64,000 bases of DNA from Streptomyces brevispora (GTDB lineage Bacteria; Actinomycetota; Actinomycetes; Streptomycetales; Streptomycetaceae), in the NCBI RefSeq assembly GCF_007829885.1, contig NZ_VIWW01000001.1, positions 124,001 to 188,000 on the forward strand, in the 5' to 3' direction. The notes under the pieces were generated by a model that made no database searches, was not told the DNA's origin, and saw nothing but the letters and a program-made list of their open reading frames with translations. Below are positions 1 to 10,181 of this stretch, piece by piece. The position numbers and the translations under genes are program-made. The stretch's first letter is position 1; every line of letters starts with the position of its first letter.

Positions 1-120
1 ACTTCCGGGCGCTGCTCCCATGCCCATATCCACCGGACGGTCTCCTCCCGGCCGGCGGCACCCGATGTGGCGGGCCACCCGCGACGGCCTGTTGCTTCGC
101 GGCACGCCTACGGTCGGGGC

Positions 121-942
121 ATGAGGATTCGAATCGTCGACGCGTTCACCGACCGCCCCTTCACCGGCAATCCCGCAGGCGTCCTGCTGCTGGGCCCGGA
201 CGGCTTCCCGGACGACAGCCGGCTCCAGCAGGTCGCGACGGAGCTGAACCTGTCCGAAACCGCGTTCGCGCATCCGCTGCCGCCGGGCGGCGCCGCCGAC
301 TGGGCGCTGCGCTGGTTCACCCCGGCCACCGAGGTGGACATGTGCGGCCACGCCACCCTCGCCACCGCCCACGTCCTGCGCACCACCGCGGGGGCGGGCG
401 GCACGGTTCGCTTCGCTGCACGGTGCGGGATTCTCATCTCGACCGCGCACCCGGACGGCTCGCTCACGCTCGACTTCCCCACCGCGCCGCTGACCCCCGA
501 AGCCCCGCCGGAGGGGCTGGCCGCCGCGCTGGGCGCGGAGCCCGTGTCCGTACACGACACGGGCCCGCACATCGGCGACCTGCTGGTGGAACTGGCCGAC
601 GAGGCGACCGTACGGGCGCTCACCCCGGATTTCGCGGCGCTGGTCGCCCACTCGCGGCGCGGCATCATCGCCACGGCCGCGGCCACCGGCCCCGACTGCG
701 GCTACGACTTCGTGTCCCGCGGCTTCTTCCCCGCCGTGGGCATCGACGAGGACCCCGTGACGGGGAGCGCCCACACCGCCCTGGCGCCGTTCTGGTCGGC
801 CCGGCTCGGCCGGGACGATCTGACGGGCCTGCAGGCGTCCGCCCGGTCCGGGCTGGTCCGCACCTCGCTGCGCGGCGACCGCGCCCTGCTGACCGGGCAC
901 GCGGTGACGGTCCTGGACGGGGAACTGCTCGTCACCCTGTAA
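121..942 (+). CDS. PhzF family isomerase-like protein
   Basis: A 273-residue protein of the PhzF/diaminopimelate-epimerase fold, the family containing the phenazine isomerase PhzF and many homologues of unknown substrate. Family motifs are present: the early VDAFTDRPFTGNPAGV segment, NLSETAF with the conserved catalytic-type glutamate, CGHATLATAHV, and the C-terminal DEDPVTGSAHTALAPFW loop. Its length is normal for the family. An in-frame start exists at 67, but ATG 121 is preferred because the family signature (MRIRIVDAF) begins there. No phenazine genes are nearby, so phenazine synthesis should not be inferred. It is probably a cytosolic isomerase or epimerase of unknown substrate. It converges on the next gene across a strong hairpin. 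Confidence 0.85.
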   Translation: MRIRIVDAFTDRPFTGNPAGVLLLGPDGFPDDSRLQQVATELNLSETAFAHPLPPGGAADWALRWFTPATEVDMCGHATLATAHVLRTTAGAGGTVRFAARCGILISTAHPDGSLTLDFPTAPLTPEAPPEGLAAALGAEPVSVHDTGPHIGDLLVELADEATVRALTPDFAALVAHSRRGIIATAAATGPDCGYDFVSRGFFPAVGIDEDPVTGSAHTALAPFWSARLGRDDLTGLQASARSGLVRTSLRGDRALLTGHAVTVLDGELLVTL

Positions 943-963
943 CGGAGCCGGCGGAAACGCCGG

Positions 964-997
964 GAGGGGGTGTGCGGGTCACCCCGCACACCCCCTC
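964..997. terminator. Bidirectional hairpin terminator
   Basis: A perfect 15-bp inverted repeat (964-978 against 983-997) with a 4-nt loop lies between the convergent PhzF-like and CPBP genes. It is GC-rich without a clear T tract, as is common in streptomycetes. It can serve both strands. Confidence 0.75.
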
Positions 998-1044
998 GCA
1001 CACCCCGTCCCGTGTCCCTTCCCGAAACCCGGTCCCGCGACCGC

Positions 1045-1839
1045 TCACGGGGTGGGCAGCCAGCCCACCTTCCCGGCCAGCAGCGCGTATCCGACGAACG
1101 CCCCGATGTCGAGCAGGGCATGCGCCGCGACCAGCGGCCCCACCCGCTGCCAGCGGCGGTACAGCAGTACGAAGACGACACCCATCACCATGTTGCCGAT
1201 GAACCCGCCGACACCCTGATACAGGTGGTACGAGCCGCGCAGCACCGAGCTGGCCACCAGAGCAGCCATCGGGGTCCACCCCAACTGCCCCAGCCGGCGC
1301 AGCAGATAGCCGACGACGATCACTTCCTCCAGCACGGAGTTCTGGATCGCCGACAGGATCAGGACCGGGAACTTCCACCACACGTCGGGCAGCGACTCGG
1401 GGACGACCGTGAGATTGAAACCGGCGGCCCGGACCACCAGATAGAAGGCAAGTCCGGCGCTGCCGATGCCCGCCGCCACCAGCGTGCCCCGCCCCAGGTC
1501 CGAACCCGGCCTCGTCCGGTCGAAGCCGATCGCCCGCAGGCCCGCCCCCTCCCTGATCAGCAGATGAGCCACCAGGGCGACGGGCACCAGCGCCGTCGTG
1601 ATGCCGAAGAGCTGCCAGGCGAGATCCAGCCAGGGACGCCCAGGTGCGTACGAGCTGTTGAGCGTCGCCGCCTGAGCCTTCAAAGCACCCGGTTTCGTCA
1701 GCGATCCGACAAAACTGATCAGGGCGGACACCCCGCTGGCCCCCAGCGAGAGAGCCAGTACCAACACCGTCTCGGACCGCAAGATCCGTCGTGACACAGC
1801 CTCCTGAGGACAAGAATCAGCCACGCGCCCCGCCTCCAC
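1045..1839 (-). CDS. CPBP family intramembrane metalloprotease
   Basis: A multi-spanning membrane protein of the CPBP/CAAX-protease-like (Abi) family, about 264 residues. Hydrophobic segments run almost throughout. The family motifs are visible: SVLEEVIVVGYLLRR carries the EE glutamates, and the later LRGSYHLYQG carries the histidine. A terminal LLAGKVGWLP helix follows. Members cleave membrane-embedded or prenylated peptides or protect against bacteriocins, and the substrate here is unknown. The start is uncertain. GTG 1839 gives a short polar leader. GTG 1797 follows an AGGAGG at 1800-1805, but with only 2 nt spacing. Longer upstream in-frame sequence to 2010 lacks membrane character and overlaps the region upstream of the next gene. 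Confidence 0.75.
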   Translation of the reverse strand: MEAGRVADSCPQEAVSRRILRSETVLVLALSLGASGVSALISFVGSLTKPGALKAQAATLNSSYAPGRPWLDLAWQLFGITTALVPVALVAHLLIREGAGLRAIGFDRTRPGSDLGRGTLVAAGIGSAGLAFYLVVRAAGFNLTVVPESLPDVWWKFPVLILSAIQNSVLEEVIVVGYLLRRLGQLGWTPMAALVASSVLRGSYHLYQGVGGFIGNMVMGVVFVLLYRRWQRVGPLVAAHALLDIGAFVGYALLAGKVGWLPTP

Positions 1840-2008
1840 CTGTACACCTGCCCTGAGTTGTGCATTCACGTCCCATGCCGCTCCCCACCCGGCTAGGGTC
1901 TCGAATGCAGGTACGAAGATCATGCGCGACAGGCCGGGGGACGAACACCATTGCCGATGGTGTGGTCCCCCTCTTCCTTGTTCATCCTCAAGGAGGGGCA
2001 CCACCGAC

Positions 2009-3154
2009 ATGGGACGTCACAGCTTGCCCGACGACTACACGGCGGACGGAAGCGGGGACCGTCCATCGAGCCGCCGTCGTACCGTGGCCATCGCCACCAC
2101 GCTCGTTCTCGCCGTGGCGGCGGGAACCGCGGTAGCTGCCCAGGGCGGCCTGCTGTCGTTCTCGAAGTCCTGTGAGGACTCGGCGGTACATCTGTCCATG
2201 GTGGCCTCCCCCGACATCGCTCCCGCCGCGCGTGCCGTCGCCGACAAGGCACGCAAGGACAATCTGGGATCCGACGGTCACTGCGTCGACGTGAAGGTGG
2301 TGGCCCGCGACTCGTACAAGGTCGCCGATGCACTCGCCGACGGCACCCGCGCACCGGACTACCAGATGTGGCTGCCGGATTCCGATCTCTGGCTGAGCCG
2401 TGCGAAGGGGACCGGCGACGCCGTTCCGCTCACTCCTGGCGACTCCGTCGCCACCGCACCGTCCGACGACACACTTCAGGAAACGCTCGGCATGTGGACG
2501 ATCACTGTGCAGAGCGCGCGGCTCACCACGGTCGTCGACGCCTCGGGGTCGATGGCCACGACCGTGCCGGGCCGCAACCAGTCCCGGATGGACGTCACCA
2601 AGGCGTCCCTGATCCAGGCTCTCCGCCAGTTCACCACGAACGACGAGATCGGCCTCTGGGAGTTCGCCACCGGGCTCGACGGTGACAAGGACTACCGCCG
2701 GCTGGTGGCGACCAGCCGGCTCGGGAAGCAGGCGAAGGGTGGCGGCACCCATCGCGAGAAGCTCGCCGAGGCGTTCTCGGCCCTGCAGCCGGTGCCGGAC
2801 GGTGCGACCGGGCTGTACGACACCGCACTGGCCGCCTACAAGGAGGCGCAGCGCACCTATGTGAAGGGCAAGTTCAACGCCGTGGTGATCCTCACCGACG
2901 GCTCGAACCAGGACGACCGGTCCATCTCGCGCAGCGCCCTGATCGCCGAGCTCAAGCGGATCGCCGACCCGGAGCGCCCGGTTCCGCTGCTCGCCATCGC
3001 GGTCGGCCCCGACGCCGACCGCGAGGAGGTGAACCAGATAGCCGAGGTGACCGGTGGCGGCGGCTACCGGGTCAACGACCCGGCCGAGATCCAGGCGGTG
3101 ATTCTGCAGGCCGTCATGACCGCCGGACAGAACGGCCGTGCCGCCCAGGAGTAG
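2009..3154 (+). CDS. VWA-domain protein with shortened substrate-binding half
   Basis: A 381-residue exported or membrane-anchored protein. ATG 2009 gives MGRHSLPDDY, followed by an RRR-led hydrophobic segment (about residues 26-47) that looks like a signal anchor. The next 110 residues look like the start of an extracellular solute-binding domain (VVARDSYKVADAL, YQMWLPDSDLWL). A von Willebrand A domain fills the C-terminal half, with the MIDAS motif VVDASGSMA, the downstream threonine in LYDTALAAY and the aspartate in ILTDGSN. From recall, streptomycete homologues are about 590 residues with a complete binding domain. Here the sequence jumps from the early binding domain (SVATAP) straight to LQETLGMWTITVQ, so roughly 200 residues seem absent in frame. 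The VWA part looks intact. Confidence 0.75.
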   Translation: MGRHSLPDDYTADGSGDRPSSRRRTVAIATTLVLAVAAGTAVAAQGGLLSFSKSCEDSAVHLSMVASPDIAPAARAVADKARKDNLGSDGHCVDVKVVARDSYKVADALADGTRAPDYQMWLPDSDLWLSRAKGTGDAVPLTPGDSVATAPSDDTLQETLGMWTITVQSARLTTVVDASGSMATTVPGRNQSRMDVTKASLIQALRQFTTNDEIGLWEFATGLDGDKDYRRLVATSRLGKQAKGGGTHREKLAEAFSALQPVPDGATGLYDTALAAYKEAQRTYVKGKFNAVVILTDGSNQDDRSISRSALIAELKRIADPERPVPLLAIAVGPDADREEVNQIAEVTGGGGYRVNDPAEIQAVILQAVMTAGQNGRAAQE

Positions 3155-3197
3155 CGGGCTCACCCGCGACTGGCGGCGGCGTCACGGGTGAGCCCGC
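3154..3197. terminator. Hairpin terminator after VWA gene
   Basis: A 13-bp perfect inverted repeat (3154-3166 with 3185-3197) begins immediately at the VWA stop codon and lies between convergent genes. Confidence 0.65.
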
Positions 3198-3320
3198 AAG
3201 GCCCGCGGGGACCATCGGAGGCCGCGCGGCACGGGTGAGCGTGCGCGGTCGGCGGGGCCGTCCCGGTAGGGGCGCTGTGCCATTTACCGGCAGTGTCCGG
3301 TCGGGTCGGGCCCCGCCCGC

Positions 3321-4826
3321 TCACGTCCCCGGGACGCCCACCGGCCAGCTGTGCACGGGTTCGCCGTCCTGCATCAGTTCGGCGTACCGGCGGGTCATGG
3401 CGGCGAGCGCAGCGTCCCGCCCCAGTCCGGCCTCCCGCGCCCGGTGGTAGGTGTCCGCCTGCCAGGACGCCCCGTTCGTCCGCCGCTTGCAGCGCTCCTC
3501 GATGATCCCGAGGTAGCGGTCGCGGTCCGCGGGCTCGATGTTCCACGCGTCGAGCCCGGCGGCGGCCAGTGGCAGCAGTTCGTCCCGTACGAGCTCGACG
3601 GCCGGCACCCGGGTCAGTCCGCCGGAGCGGCCGGGCCGGGGCCAGAGCAGCTCGGCGTCGATGCCCCGGCGGCAGGCGGTTTCGAAGTTCTCGGCCGCGG
3701 CGGTGAACGGCATTCTGGTCCACACCGGACGGGACTCCTCGGCGAGGGCCCGCACGAGCCCGTAGTAGAGCGCGGTGTTGGCGATCACGTCGGCGACGGT
3801 CGGTCCCGCGGGCAGCACCCGGTTCTCCACCCGGAGGTGCGGGACGCCGCCCGACAGCCCGTACACCGGCCGGTTCCAGCGGTAGACCGTGCCGTTGTGC
3901 AGGATGAGTTCCTGGAGCCGGGGCACCCCGCCCTCGTCGAGGACCCGCAGCGGGTCCTCCTCTTCGCAGATGGCCAGCAGTGGGGGGAAGTAGCGCAGGT
4001 TCTCCTCGAAGAGTTCGTACGCGGAACCGATCCACCGCTCCCCGAACCAGGTCCTCGGGCGCACCCCCTGGTTCTGCAGTTCGGGCGGCCTGGTGTCCGT
4101 GGCCTGCTGGAAGAGCGGCGGACGCGACTCCCGCCACAGCTCCCGGCCGAACAGGAAGGGCGAATTGGCTCCCAGGGCCACTTGGACCGCGGCAACGGCC
4201 TGGGCGGCGTTCCACACGTCCGCGAAGCGTTCCGGGGTCACCTGCAGATGCAGCTGGACCGAGGTGCAGGCCGCTTCCGGCGTGATCGAACCGGAGGTGC
4301 AGACCAAGTGCTCCACGCCTTCGATATCAAGGGAGAAATCCTCGCCGCGCGCCGCCACCATTTGGTCGTTCAGAAGCGCGTAGCGGTCCACGGCGGAGAG
4401 GTTCGCGCGGACCATGTCGGCGCTGCCGACCGTGGGAAGTATTCCGATCATCATGATCCCGGCATCGACCTCGCCGGCCTTCCGGTCGGCATATCCGAGA
4501 CCGGTCCGCAGCTCTTCGGCCAGCTGATCGAGAACGCGTCCGTCCAGATGGTGGGGAACAATGTTCACTTCCAGATTGAACATCCCGAGTTCCGTCTGGA
4601 AATCTCGGCTCGCGATGCGCTCCAGAACCTGTCCATTCATCATCCTCGGCATGCCGTCGGAGCCCGCCAGATTCAGCTCGATCTCCATGCCCATGAGGTT
4701 GCGCGGACGGTCGAATCTCCGCTCCGCCAGGAGTCTCTCCAGCCCCTCCAGGCACTGGTGGAGCTTCCGCCGGTACCTCTGCCGATCGGACAGGTCGAAG
4801 GCGCCCGCCACGATCTTCTCCCCCAT
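3321..4826 (-). CDS. Glutamate-cysteine ligase family (GCS2-type) protein
   Basis: A 501-residue protein of the GCS2 carboxylate-amine ligase family, which includes gamma-glutamylcysteine synthetases of the plant/actinobacterial type and YbdK-like ligases. The metal/glutamate-binding MGMEIELNLA motif lies near residue 45, and FNLEVNIVPH and ASCTSVQ-like segments (here EAACTSVQLHLQV) follow. ATG 4826 is preceded by an AGGAGG box at normal spacing (GAGGAGGGACCCTTCG before ATG). Streptomycetes use mycothiol rather than glutathione as bulk thiol, so the substrate is uncertain: a gamma-glutamyl ligase acting on cysteine, another amine or an amino acid is possible. It is transcribed alone, away from the next gene. 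The family assignment is solid; the reaction is inferred. Confidence 0.8.
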   Translation of the reverse strand: MGEKIVAGAFDLSDRQRYRRKLHQCLEGLERLLAERRFDRPRNLMGMEIELNLAGSDGMPRMMNGQVLERIASRDFQTELGMFNLEVNIVPHHLDGRVLDQLAEELRTGLGYADRKAGEVDAGIMMIGILPTVGSADMVRANLSAVDRYALLNDQMVAARGEDFSLDIEGVEHLVCTSGSITPEAACTSVQLHLQVTPERFADVWNAAQAVAAVQVALGANSPFLFGRELWRESRPPLFQQATDTRPPELQNQGVRPRTWFGERWIGSAYELFEENLRYFPPLLAICEEEDPLRVLDEGGVPRLQELILHNGTVYRWNRPVYGLSGGVPHLRVENRVLPAGPTVADVIANTALYYGLVRALAEESRPVWTRMPFTAAAENFETACRRGIDAELLWPRPGRSGGLTRVPAVELVRDELLPLAAAGLDAWNIEPADRDRYLGIIEERCKRRTNGASWQADTYHRAREAGLGRDAALAAMTRRYAELMQDGEPVHSWPVGVPGT

Positions 4827-5307
4827 CGAAGGGTCCCTCCTCGAGTGGGCAGCCCGCGGCCCAGGCCGCTCGCGTCACGATCGATAATGCCCAGCCAGGG
4901 TGATCCATAACGCCCCGCGGGCGGTGCGCACCCGCTAATCTGATGGACACGGCCCGGGGCACATTCACTCGGCATGACGCAGGGCATAGTTTCCGCCGTT
5001 CCGTGCGCCAGGAAAGCACCGACGCGTTTCGGCCTACCGCGTCGCCGGAAAAACCCGAGGCGGCGGCTGCGCCGCTCGCACCGAATCAGCATAATCTCCG
5101 CATAATTAAGTCCGGATACCGTCTTGTCGACAATAGCCGCGACGGCTAGTGGAATCACCGCGTGAACACGTGTCGTATAAACTCCGGGACGAGGCAGAGA
5201 GTTGACGCACCGGCTCAGTCACCGGCCTCCTCTGGCCCCGCATGCCGACAGCGCCGTCTGCACCCGCCCACGCTCCACCGTGTCTCCGAAGTGAGAGGCG
5301 ACCCACT
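4827..5307. other. Divergent intergenic region without recognised gene
   Basis: These 481 bases separate the minus-strand ligase and the plus-strand hypothetical gene. They include an AT-richer stretch (about 5090-5120, cataattaag) that could hold promoters. I see no convincing ORF, RNA or palindromic operator. Confidence 0.5.
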
Positions 5308-5901
5308 ATGCCGCTGCATGTTCCCCCGGCTCCCGCGCCCGCGCTGAGAAGCGTACTCGCGGCGCTCGGTTCACCCACCGCGGTCCGCGAGGCCCGTACC
5401 CCTGCCCTGCGGTCCGCTCCGGGACCTCTGAGCCCGGAGCACCCGCTCCCCGTCCATGTCCTGGACCGCATCCGACCGGGCGGGCTCGCTCCCACCACCC
5501 GGCTCGCCGCCTGGCGCTTCCAGATCCGCAGTGCGGAGCGGGCGGTCGCCGCGGCGGACACCATGCTCACCCCGGACGGCTGGGCCTTCTCGCACTTCTT
5601 CGAGGGCCCCTACATCGCCTCGACCGAACTCGCCCTGCGCCAGGCGGAGGCGGCGAGCACGCCCTACCAGCCGAGGCTGCTGTCCATTCCCGAGCTCTAC
5701 ATGCTGGCACTGTGGCTGCACGAGGACACCGAGGCCGACGCGTCCGGCGGGTCACCCGCCCCGGCCGATCTGCTGGTACCGCTGGCTCCCGCCCCACCGG
5801 GTATCTCGGCGCATCGTCCGCACCGGGTCTCCGATCTGCTTCCCGTGATCACCACCCGCATCACGCCCGGCCCCGGCCCCCTGCTCGGCTCCCCGGCCTG
5901 A
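5308..5901 (+). CDS. Conserved hypothetical protein
   Basis: A 197-residue proline- and alanine-rich protein that I do not recognise as a named family. ATG 5308 is chosen because gtgagagg lies just upstream. The N-terminal 60 residues and the C-terminal 50 look disordered. The middle (WRFQIRSAERAVAAADT, WAFSHFFEGPYIASTELALRQAE, IPELYMLALWLHED) looks folded and helical. There is no signal peptide or transmembrane helix. It is transcribed alone and followed by a strong terminator. The codon use matches neighbouring genes, and the structured core argues for a real cytosolic protein of unknown role. Confidence 0.6.
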   Translation: MPLHVPPAPAPALRSVLAALGSPTAVREARTPALRSAPGPLSPEHPLPVHVLDRIRPGGLAPTTRLAAWRFQIRSAERAVAAADTMLTPDGWAFSHFFEGPYIASTELALRQAEAASTPYQPRLLSIPELYMLALWLHEDTEADASGGSPAPADLLVPLAPAPPGISAHRPHRVSDLLPVITTRITPGPGPLLGSPA

Positions 5902-6217
5902 GCCCCGGCCGCCCTCCACTTCGCTGTGCCCCGCCGCCGATTCCGGTGGCGGGGCACAGTGCCGCGGGGGCGCATCCACGACCCATCCGGACTAGCCCCA
6001 TCCGGCCACCCCGAACCACCCGAAGTGACAGGGCAGTTGCGTTGAACCGTCCGCCCGGGTGACGCGTCATGGGAGGAGAAGAAGCGCTGCTGCGAAATCC
6101 CTGCGGATTGACGCCCGTGGGGCAACACTGGGACCGGACCGATCGATACGGGGGGCGGCCATGAACACCTCTTCAAGCCGCAGGACACTCAACTCAACGC
6201 AGCGAAAGAACCCAGCC
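5902..6217. other. Intergenic region
   Basis: Beyond the hairpin at 5924-5959 this 316-base stretch contains no supported gene. It ends in the leader of the small DUF5999 gene. An alternative upstream ATG at 6161 would extend that protein. Confidence 0.45.
5924..5959 (+). terminator. Hairpin terminator
   Basis: A perfect 12-bp stem (5924-5935 with 5948-5959) starts about 22 nt after the stop of the hypothetical gene. It is GC-rich and lacks a T run. Confidence 0.7.
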
Positions 6218-6424
6218 ATGTGTCAGCACCAGCCACCCTGCCCCACAGCCGACTCAGCCGACAGGGAGGCAGCCCGCCTGGTGGCGCACCATCCGGAACA
6301 GGGCTGGAGCCTGCTGTGCAACGGTGTCCTGCTCTTCGAGGACACCGGCGAGCTGCTCCCGGACGGGCAGATCATCGCGCCGCACCGGCCACTGGGAACG
6401 GGCCGGGTGATGAAGGCCGCCTGA
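6218..6424 (+). CDS. DUF5999 family small protein
   Basis: A 68-residue protein with the family hallmark at its start, MCQHQPPCPTADSADREAA, containing closely spaced Cys and His residues that could bind a metal. It continues with AHHPEQGWSLLCNGVLLFEDTGELLPDG. Such small proteins are abundant and often multi-copy in streptomycetes, and the function is unknown. ATG 6218 gives the canonical length; ATG 6161 would add 19 unrelated residues. The gene faces gcvP across a hairpin at 6443-6476. Confidence 0.75.
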   Translation: MCQHQPPCPTADSADREAARLVAHHPEQGWSLLCNGVLLFEDTGELLPDGQIIAPHRPLGTGRVMKAA

Positions 6425-6442
6425 CCGCGGCAGGTACGGAGA

Positions 6443-6476
6443 GGGGCCGGCCCGGAGAGATCTCCGCACCGGCCCC
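6443..6476. terminator. Bidirectional hairpin between DUF5999 gene and gcvP
   Basis: The outer stem GGGGCCGG (6443-6450) pairs with CCGGCCCC (6469-6476). An additional inner GGAGATCTCC-like palindrome lies between them. The genes on both sides converge here. Confidence 0.6.
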
Positions 6477-6521
6477 GACGCAGTTTCGCGTCATGTGGCG
6501 ACATCCATGTCGCCGGTTTCG

Positions 6522-9407
<2,886 letters not shown>

Positions 9408-9484
9408 GGTGGAGGCCTCCTGGTCTGTCACGACCTGCGAGGGGCACCACGGCGCGGGGTGCCCGAACGGCCTCCCCCTCTGTC

Positions 9485-9700
9485 ATCTCAACCTGAGAGC
9501 TTCACCGGTGCCAACTGCGCGCACCGGCTTTCACCGTCGGTGAGGGAGGGACCCGCCTCGGCACACGGCCTTACGGAACCCGCCCTGCTTTCCAGAGTGA
9601 CCTCGTCCGTGCGGTACGGGGGCCTGAGAGATTCCGGGGAGGATTTGCTCCTTCGGCGCCTCCGGATTCGATCCGGAGGACTCTCCCGCACGGGGTAAGC
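9485..9700 (-). promoter_or_regulatory. Glycine riboswitch (apparently tandem aptamers)
   Basis: Reading the minus strand, the leader of gcvP shows GCGGGAGAGTCC, then GGCGCCGAAGGAGCAA, then AATCTCTCAGGC (first aptamer). It continues with GAGGTCACTCTGGAAAGCAG, CACCGACGGTGAAAGCC and GTGAAGCTCTCAGGTT (second aptamer-like part). These are the conserved glycine-aptamer core segments in the right order. About 80 nt separate the element from the gcvP start. The riboswitch should switch gcvP on when glycine is abundant. The exact 5' boundary is approximate. Confidence 0.92.
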
Positions 9701-9812
9701 AGCCGCCTCCCAGCCTACCAGCGGGGTTCCCGGCGGAATTCTCGAGTGGCCAACCACACGGATCTGCACTTTTGTAGTGCCTGTGGAGTAGCCACGACCC
9801 CTGGGAGGGAAC

Positions 9813-10181
9813 GTGCAGACCGATATAGATCCGCGCAGCCTCATCGGCCGCAAGGCGTTCGACCGCGAAGGTACCAAGATCGGAACCGTTGACGAGGTGT
9901 ACCTCGACGACGCGACCGGCGTACCCGAATGGGCGGCCGTACGTACGGGACTCTTCAGCCGGGACGCCTTCGTCCCGCTGGAGCCCAGCGAATTCGTCGA
10001 GGAGGTCCTGCGCATACCCTTCGACCGTGCACTGATCAAGGACGCACCCGACTTCGGGGTCGGCCGGCATCTCTCGCCGGAACAGGAACTCCAGCTCTAC
10101 CGGCACTACGGTCTGGACACCCCGCCGGCGGCGACCGGCCCGGACCGGGACTTCGGCAGGCTGGCCGGCCAGGACGAGTAG
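9813..10181 (+). CDS. PRC-barrel domain protein
   Basis: A 122-residue cytosolic protein. The first 80 residues form a PRC-barrel: LIGRKAFDREGTKIGTVDEV, then WAAVRTGLFSRDAFVPLEP. Proteins of this fold occur in RimM and photosynthetic reaction-centre H subunits, and as small stand-alone stress or RNA-linked proteins. No specific role can be assigned. GTG 9813 follows a strong GGGAGGGA box. The gene is divergent from gcvP. Its last 76 bases overlap the 3' end of dinB on the opposite strand, so the two mRNAs are complementary at their tails. Confidence 0.8.
   Translation: MQTDIDPRSLIGRKAFDREGTKIGTVDEVYLDDATGVPEWAAVRTGLFSRDAFVPLEPSEFVEEVLRIPFDRALIKDAPDFGVGRHLSPEQELQLYRHYGLDTPPAATGPDRDFGRLAGQDE

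Noticed and set aside
121..942. Evidence for a phenazine biosynthetic cluster
   Set aside because: Only a PhzF-fold protein is present; no phzA/B/D/E/G neighbours, and the family is functionally broad.
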